DNA from: JAAYYY01 sp964579295
GTDB lineage: Bacteria > Chloroflexota > Anaerolineae > Promineifilales > Promineifilaceae
Direction: 5' to 3'
Length of the DNA: 64,000 nt
Assembly (NCBI GenBank): GCA_964579295.1
Contig: CAZOGK010000011.1
Location: 1-64,000 of the forward strand
Part shown: piece after piece, positions 31,296 to 39,654 of the stretch
Layout of the letters: each line of letters opens with the position of its first letter
Numbering within the stretch: position 1 is the first letter of the stretch
Program-made: the position numbers and the translations under genes
The notes under the pieces: generated by a model
Told to the model about the DNA's origin: nothing
Databases searched by the model: none
The model's input: only the letters and a program-made list of their open reading frames with translations

Positions 31296-32738
31296 CTATT
31301 CTGTCCGCTCAAAGACAACGGCCAGGGAGTCCACGTAAGCCTCTTCCCAGCCTTCACTCTCATGGAGAAGTGTCGCCAATGCGCTGCCTTTATGCAGTAG
31401 CGCATAGGTCACGGCGAAATCGTCCAGCGGCTGCCGCCAGCCGCTGTGCACATCGTAGGCCTGCAGATAGTAAAAGAGGAATTCGTCCCCATACACATCG
31501 GCCCGCCCGTCGACAAAGACCGGCAGGCCGCGCCAGATGAGATAGCCTCCCCAGCCATAGTCGTTATAGCCGCGGCTTTCCTGGAGACCTGCTGCTTCCA
31601 GATAATCGACCGCGGCTGCCGGAAAGATCTCCTCAATCGCCTGCCCGTTACCGCCGACACGGTCAGCCACCCACAGCAGCCCGGCCGCCGCCACGGCCAG
31701 CAGCAGGCCCATGTTGAGGATGCTGAGCTTCCTGTCTGGACGACGCGACACAGGCGGCAGTACCAGCGTGCGCAGCGGCGTCGTCTCCAGGCTGCCGGAC
31801 AGGTAGCGACAGATGATGGGCACCGCCGCCAGCGCAAAAAAGGGAATGTTGCGCGCCGAGAGCAACCCGGCCGCCGCCGTGCCGCCGAACAGCAGGAGGT
31901 CAATGGGATGGGGCCGCAGCCGGGAAAGGGCAAAGGTGAGAAAGCCAGCGGCCAGGAGAGCGGCGAAAGGCCAAAAGATGCGGCTGTGGAAATCCGGCGG
32001 TTGCCATTCCTGTATGTGGCTCTGCATCGCGTTGCTGCCCAGCGTCTCAAATGGATAGACCCAAAGCTCAAAGCCATTGGGATTGAGCAGGGCGGCGACG
32101 GCCAAGAGGGGGATGAGCGCCAGCAATCGCCGCCACGCCGCGCCGGCCAGCGCGGGCTCCCGCCGCAGCCAGCGCGCCAGCCCATCGCCGACGGCATATA
32201 CCAGCAGCAGCGCGATGCCTACCAGGTAGCCGCTGTGCAGGTTCACCCAGAGGGCAGTGAGCGGCAGCAGCAGCCAGAGAAAGCGCCGGCCAAGCGAGCC
32301 GCTTCGCACCCGTTCGACAATATAGAGAAAGGCAGCGAAGAGGACGAGATTGAACATCTGCGGGCGTGCGCCCCAGGTTATGGCAGCGGCGAAGGCGGCG
32401 AGCAGGGTGACGAAGGCGGCCAGATAGGGACGGCCCCCCGACAGGCGAAAGACCAACCAGAAGGCGGCGGCGATCAGCAGGGCGAAGACGAGCATCAGCC
32501 CCGGCAGCCCGCCGCTCTCGTAGACCAGCCACATGAATAGCTGCGAGAGCCACTCGTGCGTGATCCACCGATGATGCGGCACGGTGAAGCTGAAGACGTC
32601 AGTCCGGGGAATGCCGTTCGCCAGGATATACTCGCCCGTGCGCAGGTGCCACCAGAGGTCCGGGTCTACCGTCCGGCGGACGGCAATGACCAGTAAGCAA
32701 AGGGCGAAGAGAGCCTCAAAGAGCCTGCGTGTTGTCAT
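31296..32738 (-). CDS. Polytopic membrane protein, glycosyltransferase-like
   Basis: This 480-residue membrane protein has about ten hydrophobic segments. The N-terminal loop reads RRTVDPDLWWHLRTGEYIL, then PRTDVFSFTVPHHRWITHEWLSQ, a pattern seen in uncharacterised membrane families related to GT-C enzymes. The C-terminal part is soluble and includes YNDYGWGGYLIWRGLPVFVDGR, consistent with a small exported domain. The start is the ATG at 32738, with GGGAG 6 nt upstream, not the longer frame to 32924 that overlaps the upstream gene. It lies 25 bp after the mannose synthase gene and 3 bp before the next GT gene. Confidence 0.65.
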   Translation of the reverse strand: MTTRRLFEALFALCLLVIAVRRTVDPDLWWHLRTGEYILANGIPRTDVFSFTVPHHRWITHEWLSQLFMWLVYESGGLPGLMLVFALLIAAAFWLVFRLSGGRPYLAAFVTLLAAFAAAITWGARPQMFNLVLFAAFLYIVERVRSGSLGRRFLWLLLPLTALWVNLHSGYLVGIALLLVYAVGDGLARWLRREPALAGAAWRRLLALIPLLAVAALLNPNGFELWVYPFETLGSNAMQSHIQEWQPPDFHSRIFWPFAALLAAGFLTFALSRLRPHPIDLLLFGGTAAAGLLSARNIPFFALAAVPIICRYLSGSLETTPLRTLVLPPVSRRPDRKLSILNMGLLLAVAAAGLLWVADRVGGNGQAIEEIFPAAAVDYLEAAGLQESRGYNDYGWGGYLIWRGLPVFVDGRADVYGDEFLFYYLQAYDVHSGWRQPLDDFAVTYALLHKGSALATLLHESEGWEEAYVDSLAVVFERTE

Positions 32739-32763
32739 AGATTGCTCCCGCCGGCCGCCCTCG

Positions 32764-33522
32764 TCATGAGCCGGCCAGCGGCGCGGGCGGCCGCCGCGGT
32801 TCGCCGCCCCGCAGGCGGCGCACGAAGAGGCGCAACACCGTGTACAACGCCCGGTAGATCTCCTGGCGCGAGATCTTTGTCTGTCCTTTGCGCCGATCTT
32901 CGAAGATGATGGGCACTTCGCCAATCGACCAGCCGCGCCGCTGGCACATGAAAATCATTTCGACCAGAAAGGAGTAGCCATTGGAGAAAATCTGGTCGAG
33001 GGGAATCGACTCCAGAACTTCGCGGCGATAAAGGCGGAAGCCCGCCGTGGCGTCCCTGGCCTCCAGGCCGAGCAGCGTGCGGGCGAAAAGGTTAGCTCCC
33101 CGGCTCATTGCCACCCGCTTCCAGGTGCAGTTGCGCGAGCCGCCGCCCGGTTCGTAGCGAGAGCCGATGACGACATGCTTCTCGCGCGCCTTGTCGAGCA
33201 TGGACGGGATGTAGCGCGGGTGGTGCGAGAAGTCGGCGTCCATCGTCATCACGATGCGCGCGCCCAGCTCCAGCGCACGGCGCATCCCGGCAATATGCGC
33301 CGTGCCCAGGCCCAGCTTGGCCGGCCGGTGGACCACTTGCACCCGCCCCGGAGAGCGCCGCGCCCAGCCATCGGCTAGCTCGCCCGTGCCGTCCGGCGAG
33401 TTATCGTCGACGACGATGACGCCAAGCGACACCGGCAGCGCCAGCAGCTCCGACAGCAGCTCGTCTAGATTGTCTGCCTCGTTATAGGTGGGCACCACCA
33501 TATAGGTTTCGATGTCTGCCAT
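32764..33522 (-). CDS. Polyprenol-phosphate mannosyltransferase (DPM1-like GT2)
   Basis: This 252-residue GT2 enzyme should make polyprenyl-phosphate-mannose from GDP-mannose on the cytoplasmic face. It shows the donor motif VVPTYNEADNLDELL, VVDDNSPDGTGELAD, the DxD-like MTMDADFSHHPRYIP, SRYEPGGGSRNC, DATAGFRLYRREVL, and the C-terminal GWSIGEVPIIFEDRRKGQTK. No C-terminal membrane domain is present, as in the short DPM1 form. The start is the ATG at 33522; a GTG at 33534 is also possible. It heads the operon that supplies the three downstream membrane GT-C-type proteins. Confidence 0.88.
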   Translation of the reverse strand: MADIETYMVVPTYNEADNLDELLSELLALPVSLGVIVVDDNSPDGTGELADGWARRSPGRVQVVHRPAKLGLGTAHIAGMRRALELGARIVMTMDADFSHHPRYIPSMLDKAREKHVVIGSRYEPGGGSRNCTWKRVAMSRGANLFARTLLGLEARDATAGFRLYRREVLESIPLDQIFSNGYSFLVEMIFMCQRRGWSIGEVPIIFEDRRKGQTKISRQEIYRALYTVLRLFVRRLRGGEPRRPPAPLAGS

Positions 33523-33556
33523 GCGTTCGCGCACTCCTCAACGACAACAGCCCTGA

Positions 33557-33585
33557 ATTCTAACGGTAACCGCCCACACAACCAA
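33557..33585 (-). promoter_or_regulatory. Promoter of the mannosyltransferase operon
   Basis: On the minus strand TTGGTT (33585-33580) and TAGAAT (33562-33557) are 17 bp apart, about 30 nt upstream of the start codon. Confidence 0.6.
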
Positions 33586-33596
33586 GTCAGCGCCAT

Positions 33597-33625
33597 TTGC
33601 CCGGCTCTGGGGAGTTCTATATGAT
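33597..33625 (+). promoter_or_regulatory. Promoter of the RimK-like gene
   Basis: TTGCCC (33597-33602) and TATGAT (33620-33625) are 17 bp apart, the same hexamers and spacing as the promoter at 4722-4750. The transcript would have a leader of about 60 nt. Confidence 0.55.
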
Positions 33626-33689
33626 TGGCTCCGGATTGCGGTAACGAAGACCCAGAAGGGCGGGAGCAGAGACAGCAGTACAAACGCCA

Positions 33690-34565
33690 ATGCGGATTGC
33701 CATCCTTTCGCGCAGCGCCAGTCTCTACAGCACCCGGCGCCTGGCCGAAGCCGGTCGCGCCTGCGGGCATGAGGTCTACGTGCTGGACACCCTGCAGCTG
33801 GCGCAGAACTTTGGCATCTTACCGCTGCGCGGGGCGCGGCGCCCCTTACCAACCGCTCTCGACGCCATGATCCCCCGTATTGGCGCGTCGATCACTACCT
33901 ATGGCGTTGCGGTGGTGCGCCACCTGGAGCGCCAGGGGCTGCTGACCACGGCCGCCGCCGACGGCATCCTCACCTCTCGCGATAAGCGGCGCAGCTGGCG
34001 TCTCATGGCCGCGGCCGACCTGCCCGTGCCGCGCACGGCCTCCGTTTCCAATCAGATGGAGCTGACCAGGGCGGCCAAGCTGGTGAGCGGCCCGCCGCTG
34101 GTCATCAAGCTGCTGCAGGGCACGCAGGGCCGAGGCGTCATTCTGGCGCGCGATATGCCCACGGCGCGCGCCGTGCTCAACGTCCTGCAGCGACATGGCA
34201 TAGGCGAAGTTCTCGTCCAGGAGTTTGTGGCCGAGGCGCAGGCGCGCGACTGGCGTTTGCTGATCGTAGGCGGGCGCTGTGTCGCGGCGATGGAACGCCG
34301 GGCTGCGGCCGGCGAGTTCCGCGCGAATATCCACCGGGGCGCCCGCTCCCAGCCGCTGGAAGTAGACGACTCCGTGGCGGCGCTGGCCATTCGCGCCGCA
34401 GCCCTGCACGAGCTGGGCGTCGCCGGGGTGGACATTATCCCTTCTGAGCGCGGGCCATTGCTCCTGGAAGTCAACTCCTCGCCCGGGCTGGAGGGGATCG
34501 AGCAGACGACCGGGGTCAACGTGGCCGCGGCGACAATCGTTTATCTGGAGTCGCTCTCCCGCTAG
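33690..34565 (+). CDS. rimK: RimK-family ATP-grasp alpha-L-glutamate ligase
   Basis: This 291-residue ATP-grasp ligase belongs to the RimK family, which adds amino acids (classically glutamate to the C-terminus of ribosomal protein S6, or in relatives to coenzyme F420 or LysW). The ATP-grasp core shows PPLVIKLLQGTQGRGVILA (nucleotide loop), VLVQEFVAEAQARDWRLLIV, FRANIHRGARSQP, and the metal-binding LLLEVNSSPGLEGIE. The N-terminal region MRIAILSRSASLYSTRRLAEA is typical of RimK. The acceptor is not known here. It converges on the receiver gene at 34562, their stop codons sharing the sequence CTAG. Confidence 0.85.
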   Translation: MRIAILSRSASLYSTRRLAEAGRACGHEVYVLDTLQLAQNFGILPLRGARRPLPTALDAMIPRIGASITTYGVAVVRHLERQGLLTTAAADGILTSRDKRRSWRLMAAADLPVPRTASVSNQMELTRAAKLVSGPPLVIKLLQGTQGRGVILARDMPTARAVLNVLQRHGIGEVLVQEFVAEAQARDWRLLIVGGRCVAAMERRAAAGEFRANIHRGARSQPLEVDDSVAALAIRAAALHELGVAGVDIIPSERGPLLLEVNSSPGLEGIEQTTGVNVAAATIVYLESLSR

Positions 34566-35770
34566 TTGGCCTCGTCGCCAAATTGCGGCGGCAGCAGCCC
34601 ACGCTTGATAGCCTCTTCAAGCGACAGCCCTTCTCGCGGCCCGCTGCCGTGGTTATCCACCATCTCCTCCCAGTAGGCATCGAGATCCACGTTTCCCGCC
34701 TCGGCCAGGTCGGCCGCGGTCAGGAGTTCGGCCAGCTCGCTGCTCACCTGCTCCATTGCGCGCGCCTGCTCCTCGTCCGCGCCCGCAGCGGCGCTATCGG
34801 CGGCCGGCTCCTGCTGCTCATCCGGCTGCTCATCCACTGCTTCGATAGCCGCCGGCGGGCTGTCTGGCGGCGCTTCGGCTGCAGTTGTCGCCTCGCTTTC
34901 CGCGGCCGGGCCTGCATCCGCTTCAGGGGCAGCCTCGGCAGATGCTGCCACGGCGGGCAGCATCGTCTTCAGCTCGCTGATGGCGCGTTGGGCGAAGACC
35001 CAGATAGTGCCGATGCGCCCACGGCGCTCGCCCACGCTAAAGAGCAGCATGACAAAGTAGCCCGTTCCCACGTTCGCCGTGTACAGGTCAAAGCGGCTGC
35101 CCGCCTGGTACTGGATCATCATCGGCTCGTCATTCTGCAGCGCGTCCCCCAGCTGAAATCCGGCGCGCATCGCGCGCGCGGCGAGCGGCGCCAGGCGTTC
35201 TGTCTGCGCGTCGAGCCCCTCGCCCAAGTGGAAGACGATGCGCCCGTCGTTGCCGATCAGCGCCACTTCAGCCGCCCCTGTATCGGTTCGCAACGCCTTC
35301 AGGCGCGCCCGGACGGCGTTGTCCACACTGACGGCCGATGTGACGGCTCCCACGGGCTCGGCCGTCTCCATCTCCGCCCCTGCGGCCAGTTGCTCATCAC
35401 GCAGCAGGGTCGTCTTCACCGCCGCCAGCAGTGCTTCCGTATTCAGCGGCTTCTGGAAATAACGGAAGACGCCGAGCTGCTCAGCCTCTTGCTTCCCCTG
35501 CGGCGAGGAATAGGCCGTAATCATAATGATCGGGGTTTCCGGGCGCAGCTGGCGCACGCGGCGCACCAGGTCAAAGCCGCTGATGCCTGGCAGGCGCACG
35601 TCGGTAATGAGCAAGTCGAAAGGCGTCCGGCGCAGCTCGAGGAATCCCTCCTCGGCGGAAGGGGCGCTGACGACGCGGCAGTCAGGATAGGCGATCGTCA
35701 GCATCGAGCGCAGGAACTCCAACATCTCAAAATGATCGTCAACGACCAGGATCTGCTTGCTGGTAGTCAT
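34562..35770 (-). CDS. Receiver protein with roadblock/GAF-like module and acidic linker
   Basis: This 402-residue protein starts with a receiver (residues 5-125) having VVDDHFEML, phosphoacceptor D57 in LLITDVRLPGISG, and lysine in FQKPLN. The next 120 residues include AAEVALIGNDGRIVFHLGEG and YFVMLLFSVGERRGRIG, whose strand pattern resembles a roadblock/LC7 or GAF fold. Then comes an alanine- and acid-rich low-complexity stretch (about 285-345) and a helical tail ending EGLSLEEAIKRGLLPPQFGDEAN. No DNA-binding domain is seen, so signalling by protein interaction is likely. The start is the ATG at 35770; a longer frame to 35851 lacks support. Two promoter-like sites lie upstream. Confidence 0.7.
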   Translation of the reverse strand: MTTSKQILVVDDHFEMLEFLRSMLTIAYPDCRVVSAPSAEEGFLELRRTPFDLLITDVRLPGISGFDLVRRVRQLRPETPIIMITAYSSPQGKQEAEQLGVFRYFQKPLNTEALLAAVKTTLLRDEQLAAGAEMETAEPVGAVTSAVSVDNAVRARLKALRTDTGAAEVALIGNDGRIVFHLGEGLDAQTERLAPLAARAMRAGFQLGDALQNDEPMMIQYQAGSRFDLYTANVGTGYFVMLLFSVGERRGRIGTIWVFAQRAISELKTMLPAVAASAEAAPEADAGPAAESEATTAAEAPPDSPPAAIEAVDEQPDEQQEPAADSAAAGADEEQARAMEQVSSELAELLTAADLAEAGNVDLDAYWEEMVDNHGSGPREGLSLEEAIKRGLLPPQFGDEAN

Positions 35771-35821
35771 GCTGTTCCCCAATTGGCGGCGCCGCTCAAC
35801 TCCGGCGCCCAACGACTGCCC

Positions 35822-35827
35822 ATTATA
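35822..35827 (-). promoter_or_regulatory. Proximal -10 box upstream of the receiver gene
   Basis: The minus strand carries TATAAT about 52 nt before the start codon; the -35 (TGGCAG at 17 bp) is poor. It may be a second promoter next to the stronger one at 35938-35967. Confidence 0.35.
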
Positions 35828-35937
35828 CGAGCCCTGCATCACGCCTGCCATAAAGCGCCGCTCGGCGGTCTGCGAAGAGGGCGCCGGCCGGAGCGCGGCT
35901 ACCCTGATCGCTCATGCAGGCAGGGATGATGCTCGTC

Positions 35938-35967
35938 AGAATAACGGGCGCGCTCCGTTCTTGTCAA
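35938..35967 (-). promoter_or_regulatory. Distal promoter of the receiver gene
   Basis: On the minus strand a perfect TTGACA (35967-35962) is 18 bp from TATTCT (35943-35938). It lies just after the end of the peptide-transporter operon and points to the receiver gene, giving a leader of about 160 nt. Confidence 0.6.
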
Positions 35968-35989
35968 GTCATTCGCCGGGCCGCCGGCC

Positions 35990-37093
35990 TCAGATGATGT
36001 TAATCCCCTGCTCCTCGTAGGGCACAGCAGGGTTGATCTTACTGGCCCCCGGCTCGCCCATCTCCACCAGCCAGCAGGCCACGAAATGCCCATCGCCATA
36101 ATCCTTAAGTGGCGGCTCTTCGGCCACACAGCGGTCGAAGGCCAGCGGGCAGCGGGTGTGGAAGCGGCAGCCGGATGGTGGGTTGAGCGGGCTGGGTACA
36201 TCGCCTTCCAGGATGATCCGCTGCCGTTTCGCCGTGGGATCGGGAACGGGAATCGCCGACATCAGCGCCTGCGTATACGGGTGCAGCGGGTTGCGATACA
36301 GCTCATCCCGGTCAGCCACCTCCGCCATTTTGCCCAGATACATGACGCCCACCCGGTCGCTGAAATGCTCGACGACGCTCAGGTTATGGGCAATAAAGAG
36401 ATAAGTTAGCCCAAAATCCTGCTGCAGCTCGCGCAGAATGCTCAGCACCTGCGCCTGAATCGAGACATCCAGCGCGGACACGGGCTCATCGCAGACAATG
36501 AACTTCGGGCGCAGGGCCAGCGCGCGGGCGATGCCAATGCGCTGCCGCTGCCCGCCAGAGAATTCGTGCGGGTAGCGCCGCGCGTGTTCGGCGCGCAGGC
36601 CCACCCGCGACAGCATTTCCGTGACGATCTCATAGCGCTCCTGGCCGTTCTTGCGCGTGTGCACGCGCAGCCCCTCGGCAATACTCTCGCCAACCGGCAT
36701 ACGCGGGTCCAGCGAGGAGTAGGGGTCCTGGAAGATCATCTGCATCTCTGAACGACTTTGCTTCAGCTCCCCGGCGCCGAGATCAAAGATGTTCTTGCCG
36801 TCAAAGATCACTTCGCCAGAGGTCGCCGGCACCAGCCTCAATATGGTGCGCCCTACCGTCGTCTTACCGCAACCCGACTCGCCGACCAGGCCGAAGGTTT
36901 CACCCTCGTAGATGTGGAAGCTGACATCGTCCACCGCTTTGACATAGGCCTGCACCCGCTGCAGGAGGCCGGCGCGGACCGGGAAATACTTCACGAGATT
37001 GTTGACCTCGACCAGAACGCGCTCTTTCTTGCCCCGGCGTGCGGTTCCGCCCGACTTATTCCCGTTTATCTGTGCTGCGCCGTTTTCATCCAT
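35990..37093 (-). CDS. Oligopeptide/dipeptide ABC transporter ATPase (OppF/DppF-like)
   Basis: This 367-residue ATPase energises peptide import. It shows Walker A GESGCGKTTVGRTIL, Q-loop QDPYSSLDPRMP, signature FSGGQRQRIGIARAL, and Walker B PKFIVCDEPVSALDVS. The C-terminal oligo_HPY region is PPSGCRFHTRCPLAFDRC, with cysteines that bind an iron-sulfur cluster or structural metal in this family. The start is the ATG at 37093 or the TTG at 37096 (AGGAG 7-10 nt upstream). It is the last of four ATPases in the operon reading from 45964. Confidence 0.9.
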   Translation of the reverse strand: MDENGAAQINGNKSGGTARRGKKERVLVEVNNLVKYFPVRAGLLQRVQAYVKAVDDVSFHIYEGETFGLVGESGCGKTTVGRTILRLVPATSGEVIFDGKNIFDLGAGELKQSRSEMQMIFQDPYSSLDPRMPVGESIAEGLRVHTRKNGQERYEIVTEMLSRVGLRAEHARRYPHEFSGGQRQRIGIARALALRPKFIVCDEPVSALDVSIQAQVLSILRELQQDFGLTYLFIAHNLSVVEHFSDRVGVMYLGKMAEVADRDELYRNPLHPYTQALMSAIPVPDPTAKRQRIILEGDVPSPLNPPSGCRFHTRCPLAFDRCVAEEPPLKDYGDGHFVACWLVEMGEPGASKINPAVPYEEQGINII

Positions 37094-37145
37094 CAAGCAT
37101 TGTCTCCTGTGGCCGCATCAGGCTGGCCCGCTCTACGGCGACGGG

Positions 37146-38135
37146 TCATTCATAGAGCCAGCAGCGCACAAAATGGTTGGGCTTGACCTCAACCAGCTCC
37201 GGCTCCTGCTGCGTGCAGATTTCCAGGTCGTGCTCGACGCGCGGCAGGCAGCGCGGCGCGAACTTGCAGCCCGGCGGCAGATCGACCAGGTTGGGCACCG
37301 AGCCCGGTATCGCCACCAGCTCCTTGTCCGCCTCCCCCAGCACCGGCGTCGAGCCAATCAGCGCCTGGGTATAGGGGTGCTTGGGCTCCTGGAAGAGGGA
37401 ATATACGTCCGCCTCTTCGACAATGCGCCCGGCATACATTACGTCCACGCGGTCGCACATCTCGGCGACAACGCCCAGGTCATGCGTAATCAGAATGATG
37501 GAGGTCTCCATGCGTGAGCCAAGATTGCGCATCAGGTCTAGAATCTGCGCCTGGATAGTCACGTCCAGGGCCGTCGTCGGCTCGTCGGCAATCAGCAGCT
37601 CTGGCGTGCAGGCCAGCGCCATGGCGATCATCACCCGCTGCGCCATCCCGCCCGACAACTCGTGCGGAAAAGAGCGCGCCCGCGACTCTGGCTCCGGGAT
37701 ACCGACCATGTTTAGCAGCTCGACGGCTCTCTCTTCCCTGGTTGCCTTGCTCACGTCCTGGTGAATCTGCAGCACCTCGGCCAGCTGGTCGCCAATCCTG
37801 AAAACAGGGTTGAGACAGCTTGTCGGCTGCTGGAAAATCATAGAGATGCGGTTGCCGCGCACCTGGACCATTTCCGACTCTGGCTTCGTTAGCAGGTCCT
37901 GGTCGTCGAAGATGATCTCGCCGGCGACGATCTCTCCCGGCTGCCCGATTAATCGCATCACCGAAAGCGACGTCACACTCTTGCCGCAACCCGATTCCCC
38001 GACCAGCCCCAGCACTTCGCCGCGCCGCACGGTAAAATCGACGCCGTCCACGGCGCGCACCACCCCCGATTCGGTGAAGAAATGTGTCTTCAGCCCCCGC
38101 ACTTCAAGCAGGTTATCGTTGCTACTTACGGGCAC
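37146..38135 (-). CDS. Oligopeptide/dipeptide ABC transporter ATPase (OppD/DppD-like)
   Basis: This 329-residue ATPase shows Walker A GLVGESGCGKSVTSLSVMRL, Q-loop IFQQPTSCLNPVF, signature LSGGMAQRVMIAMAL, and Walker B ELLIADEPTTALDVT. It has the C-terminal CKFAPRCLPRVEHDLEICTQ cysteine motif. It pairs with the OppF-like gene 52 bp downstream. The start chosen is GTG at 38135, with AAGGA 8 nt upstream; the frame open to 38165 is possible. About 210 bp separate it from the small membrane protein gene, with a triplicated 15-bp repeat in the gap. Confidence 0.9.
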   Translation of the reverse strand: MPVSSNDNLLEVRGLKTHFFTESGVVRAVDGVDFTVRRGEVLGLVGESGCGKSVTSLSVMRLIGQPGEIVAGEIIFDDQDLLTKPESEMVQVRGNRISMIFQQPTSCLNPVFRIGDQLAEVLQIHQDVSKATREERAVELLNMVGIPEPESRARSFPHELSGGMAQRVMIAMALACTPELLIADEPTTALDVTIQAQILDLMRNLGSRMETSIILITHDLGVVAEMCDRVDVMYAGRIVEEADVYSLFQEPKHPYTQALIGSTPVLGEADKELVAIPGSVPNLVDLPPGCKFAPRCLPRVEHDLEICTQQEPELVEVKPNHFVRCWLYE

Positions 38136-38308
38136 GTTCCTCTTCCTTAAGTTCTGGCAGGCCAACCGGCAGGGTATGACATGGCCGCACCGCGTCCAAA
38201 TCTACCGGAGTCAGGTCAGTGATGCAATACAGGCGCAGGCGGCGTCCGGTTCCCTCTCACCGGCGCGCCCGATGGATGGTCTGGCGACAGACAAGCGGCC
38301 CCTATGCC

Positions 38309-38353
38309 AGGAGCTTACTCCCAAGGAGCTTACTCCCAAGGAGCTTACTCCCA
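38309..38353 (-). repeat. Three tandem 15-bp repeats spanning a stop codon
   Basis: The unit AGGAGCTTACTCCCA occurs three times exactly at 38309, 38324 and 38339. On the minus strand each unit contains GGGAGTAA, so the Trp-Glu-stop end of the small membrane protein is repeated twice more in frame after the real stop. The unit also has inverted ends (GGAG/CTCC), so each copy could form a small hairpin. Confidence 0.85.
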
Positions 38354-38560
38354 GGGATCGCGCCGCTTTTGGCGGCGGATGTGGGAGTAGGAAAAGGCGC
38401 CGAGGAGCCCGAGGAACAGCCCGACTACCGAAGCTCCATACGAGAAGAAGCTCAAAAAGAACGTCGTTTGAATGACGTCTATGATCATGAGAAATGGCAG
38501 GCAGGCGCCCAGGACAAGTCCAACCAGGCCGATGACCATCAGCCTGACAGGTCTATCCAT
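38345..38560 (-). CDS. Small two-helix membrane protein of unknown function
   Basis: The 71-residue product has two hydrophobic helices (LMVIGLVGLVLGACLPFLMI and FFLSFFSYGASVVGLFLGLL) and a basic C-terminus (HIRRQKRRDPWE). I do not recognise the family; similar small proteins with a cysteine in the first helix are common and unnamed. It overlaps the end of the upstream ATPase gene by 8 bp, which places it inside the peptide-transporter operon. An accessory role is possible but not shown. Its last codons lie in the triplicated 15-bp repeat. Confidence 0.65.
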   Translation of the reverse strand: MDRPVRLMVIGLVGLVLGACLPFLMIIDVIQTTFFLSFFSYGASVVGLFLGLLGAFSYSHIRRQKRRDPWE

Positions 38561-39641
38561 TTGACGCGCGTTCCCGGTCAAGGTCTGGGTCGTAGAGCCA
38601 GCACTTGACCCGGTGCTCCGGACTCACCACGAAGTCGGGCGGCACCTTCACGTCGCAGATACCGGGCATGAATTCCGGACAGCGCGGGTGGAAGCGGCAG
38701 CCGCTTGGCGGGTTGACCAGACTCGGCGGCTCGCCCCGGGGCACTTCGCGCATCACCAGCGCATTGTCGGCGTTCGGGTCAGAAGAAGCTTCCAGCAGCG
38801 CCAGCGTGTACGGGTGCTTCGGAGCCTCCAGCAGGTCGCTCATGCGCGCGAACTCGACAATCTCGCCGGCATACATGACGAAGATATATTCCGAGAAGTA
38901 ACGCACCGTGGAGAGATCGTGCGTGATATAAATCACCGCCAGATTATGGCTTTCCTGCAGCTTGCGCAGCAGGCGCAGAATCTCGACGCGCACCGAGGCG
39001 TCCAGCATAGAAACCGGCTCGTCGGCAACCAGCAGCTTGGGGTCCATAATCATGGCGCGCGCAATCACTACGCGCTGCTGCTGGCCGCCGCTCAGCATAT
39101 GCGGGTACTTGGGCAGTACCTCTTCCACCGGCGTCAGCTTCACCTCTTCCAGGATCTTATGGATGCGCCGTATGCGCTCATTCTTATCGCTCACGCCATT
39201 GATAATCAACGGCTCTTCCAGAATCCGCTGCACCGGCATGAAAGGCGGCAGCGCCCCAAACGGGTCCTGCTGCACATAGCCGATCTTGGCCCGGTACTGG
39301 CGCAGCTGCTCCCCTTTCGTCTGGCTGAGCGACGTGTCGTCAAAAATGACGTCACCTTTCGTCGGCCAGTTCAGGCCCATAATGGCCTTCATCAGGCTCG
39401 ACTTGCCGCAGCCGCTTTCGCCAACACAGGCAATTGCCTCGCCCTGCTTCAGCTCAAAATTGACGCCGTCGACGGCCCGCACGTACCCCGCGTGGCCGAA
39501 ACCAAAGCGCTTCAGCTCGTACCAGATGTGGAGATCTTGTATATGGAGCAATGGCTGACCATTGGCCGACACCGGGATGCTCAGGTCATGTTCAATATCA
39601 ATGTCAGTCATCGGGGCGGTTGTCTCGTCTGTTGTTGTCAT
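38553..39641 (-). CDS. Oligopeptide/dipeptide ABC transporter ATPase
   Basis: The 362-residue ATPase has an N-terminal acidic extension of about 30 residues before LLHIQDLHIWYELKR. It shows Walker A CVGESGCGKSSLMKAIMGL, Q-loop VQQDPFGALPPFMP, signature LSGGQQQRVVIARAM, and Walker B PKLLVADEPVSMLDAS. The C-terminal cysteines are in PSGCRFHPRCPEFMPGIC. Position 39641 is chosen as start (GAGAT 9 nt upstream); an ATG at 39662 lies inside the previous gene. It pairs with the ATPase at 39655. Confidence 0.9.
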   Translation of the reverse strand: MTTTDETTAPMTDIDIEHDLSIPVSANGQPLLHIQDLHIWYELKRFGFGHAGYVRAVDGVNFELKQGEAIACVGESGCGKSSLMKAIMGLNWPTKGDVIFDDTSLSQTKGEQLRQYRAKIGYVQQDPFGALPPFMPVQRILEEPLIINGVSDKNERIRRIHKILEEVKLTPVEEVLPKYPHMLSGGQQQRVVIARAMIMDPKLLVADEPVSMLDASVRVEILRLLRKLQESHNLAVIYITHDLSTVRYFSEYIFVMYAGEIVEFARMSDLLEAPKHPYTLALLEASSDPNADNALVMREVPRGEPPSLVNPPSGCRFHPRCPEFMPGICDVKVPPDFVVSPEHRVKCWLYDPDLDRERASNG

Positions 39642-39654
39642 GGCGTCATCATCT

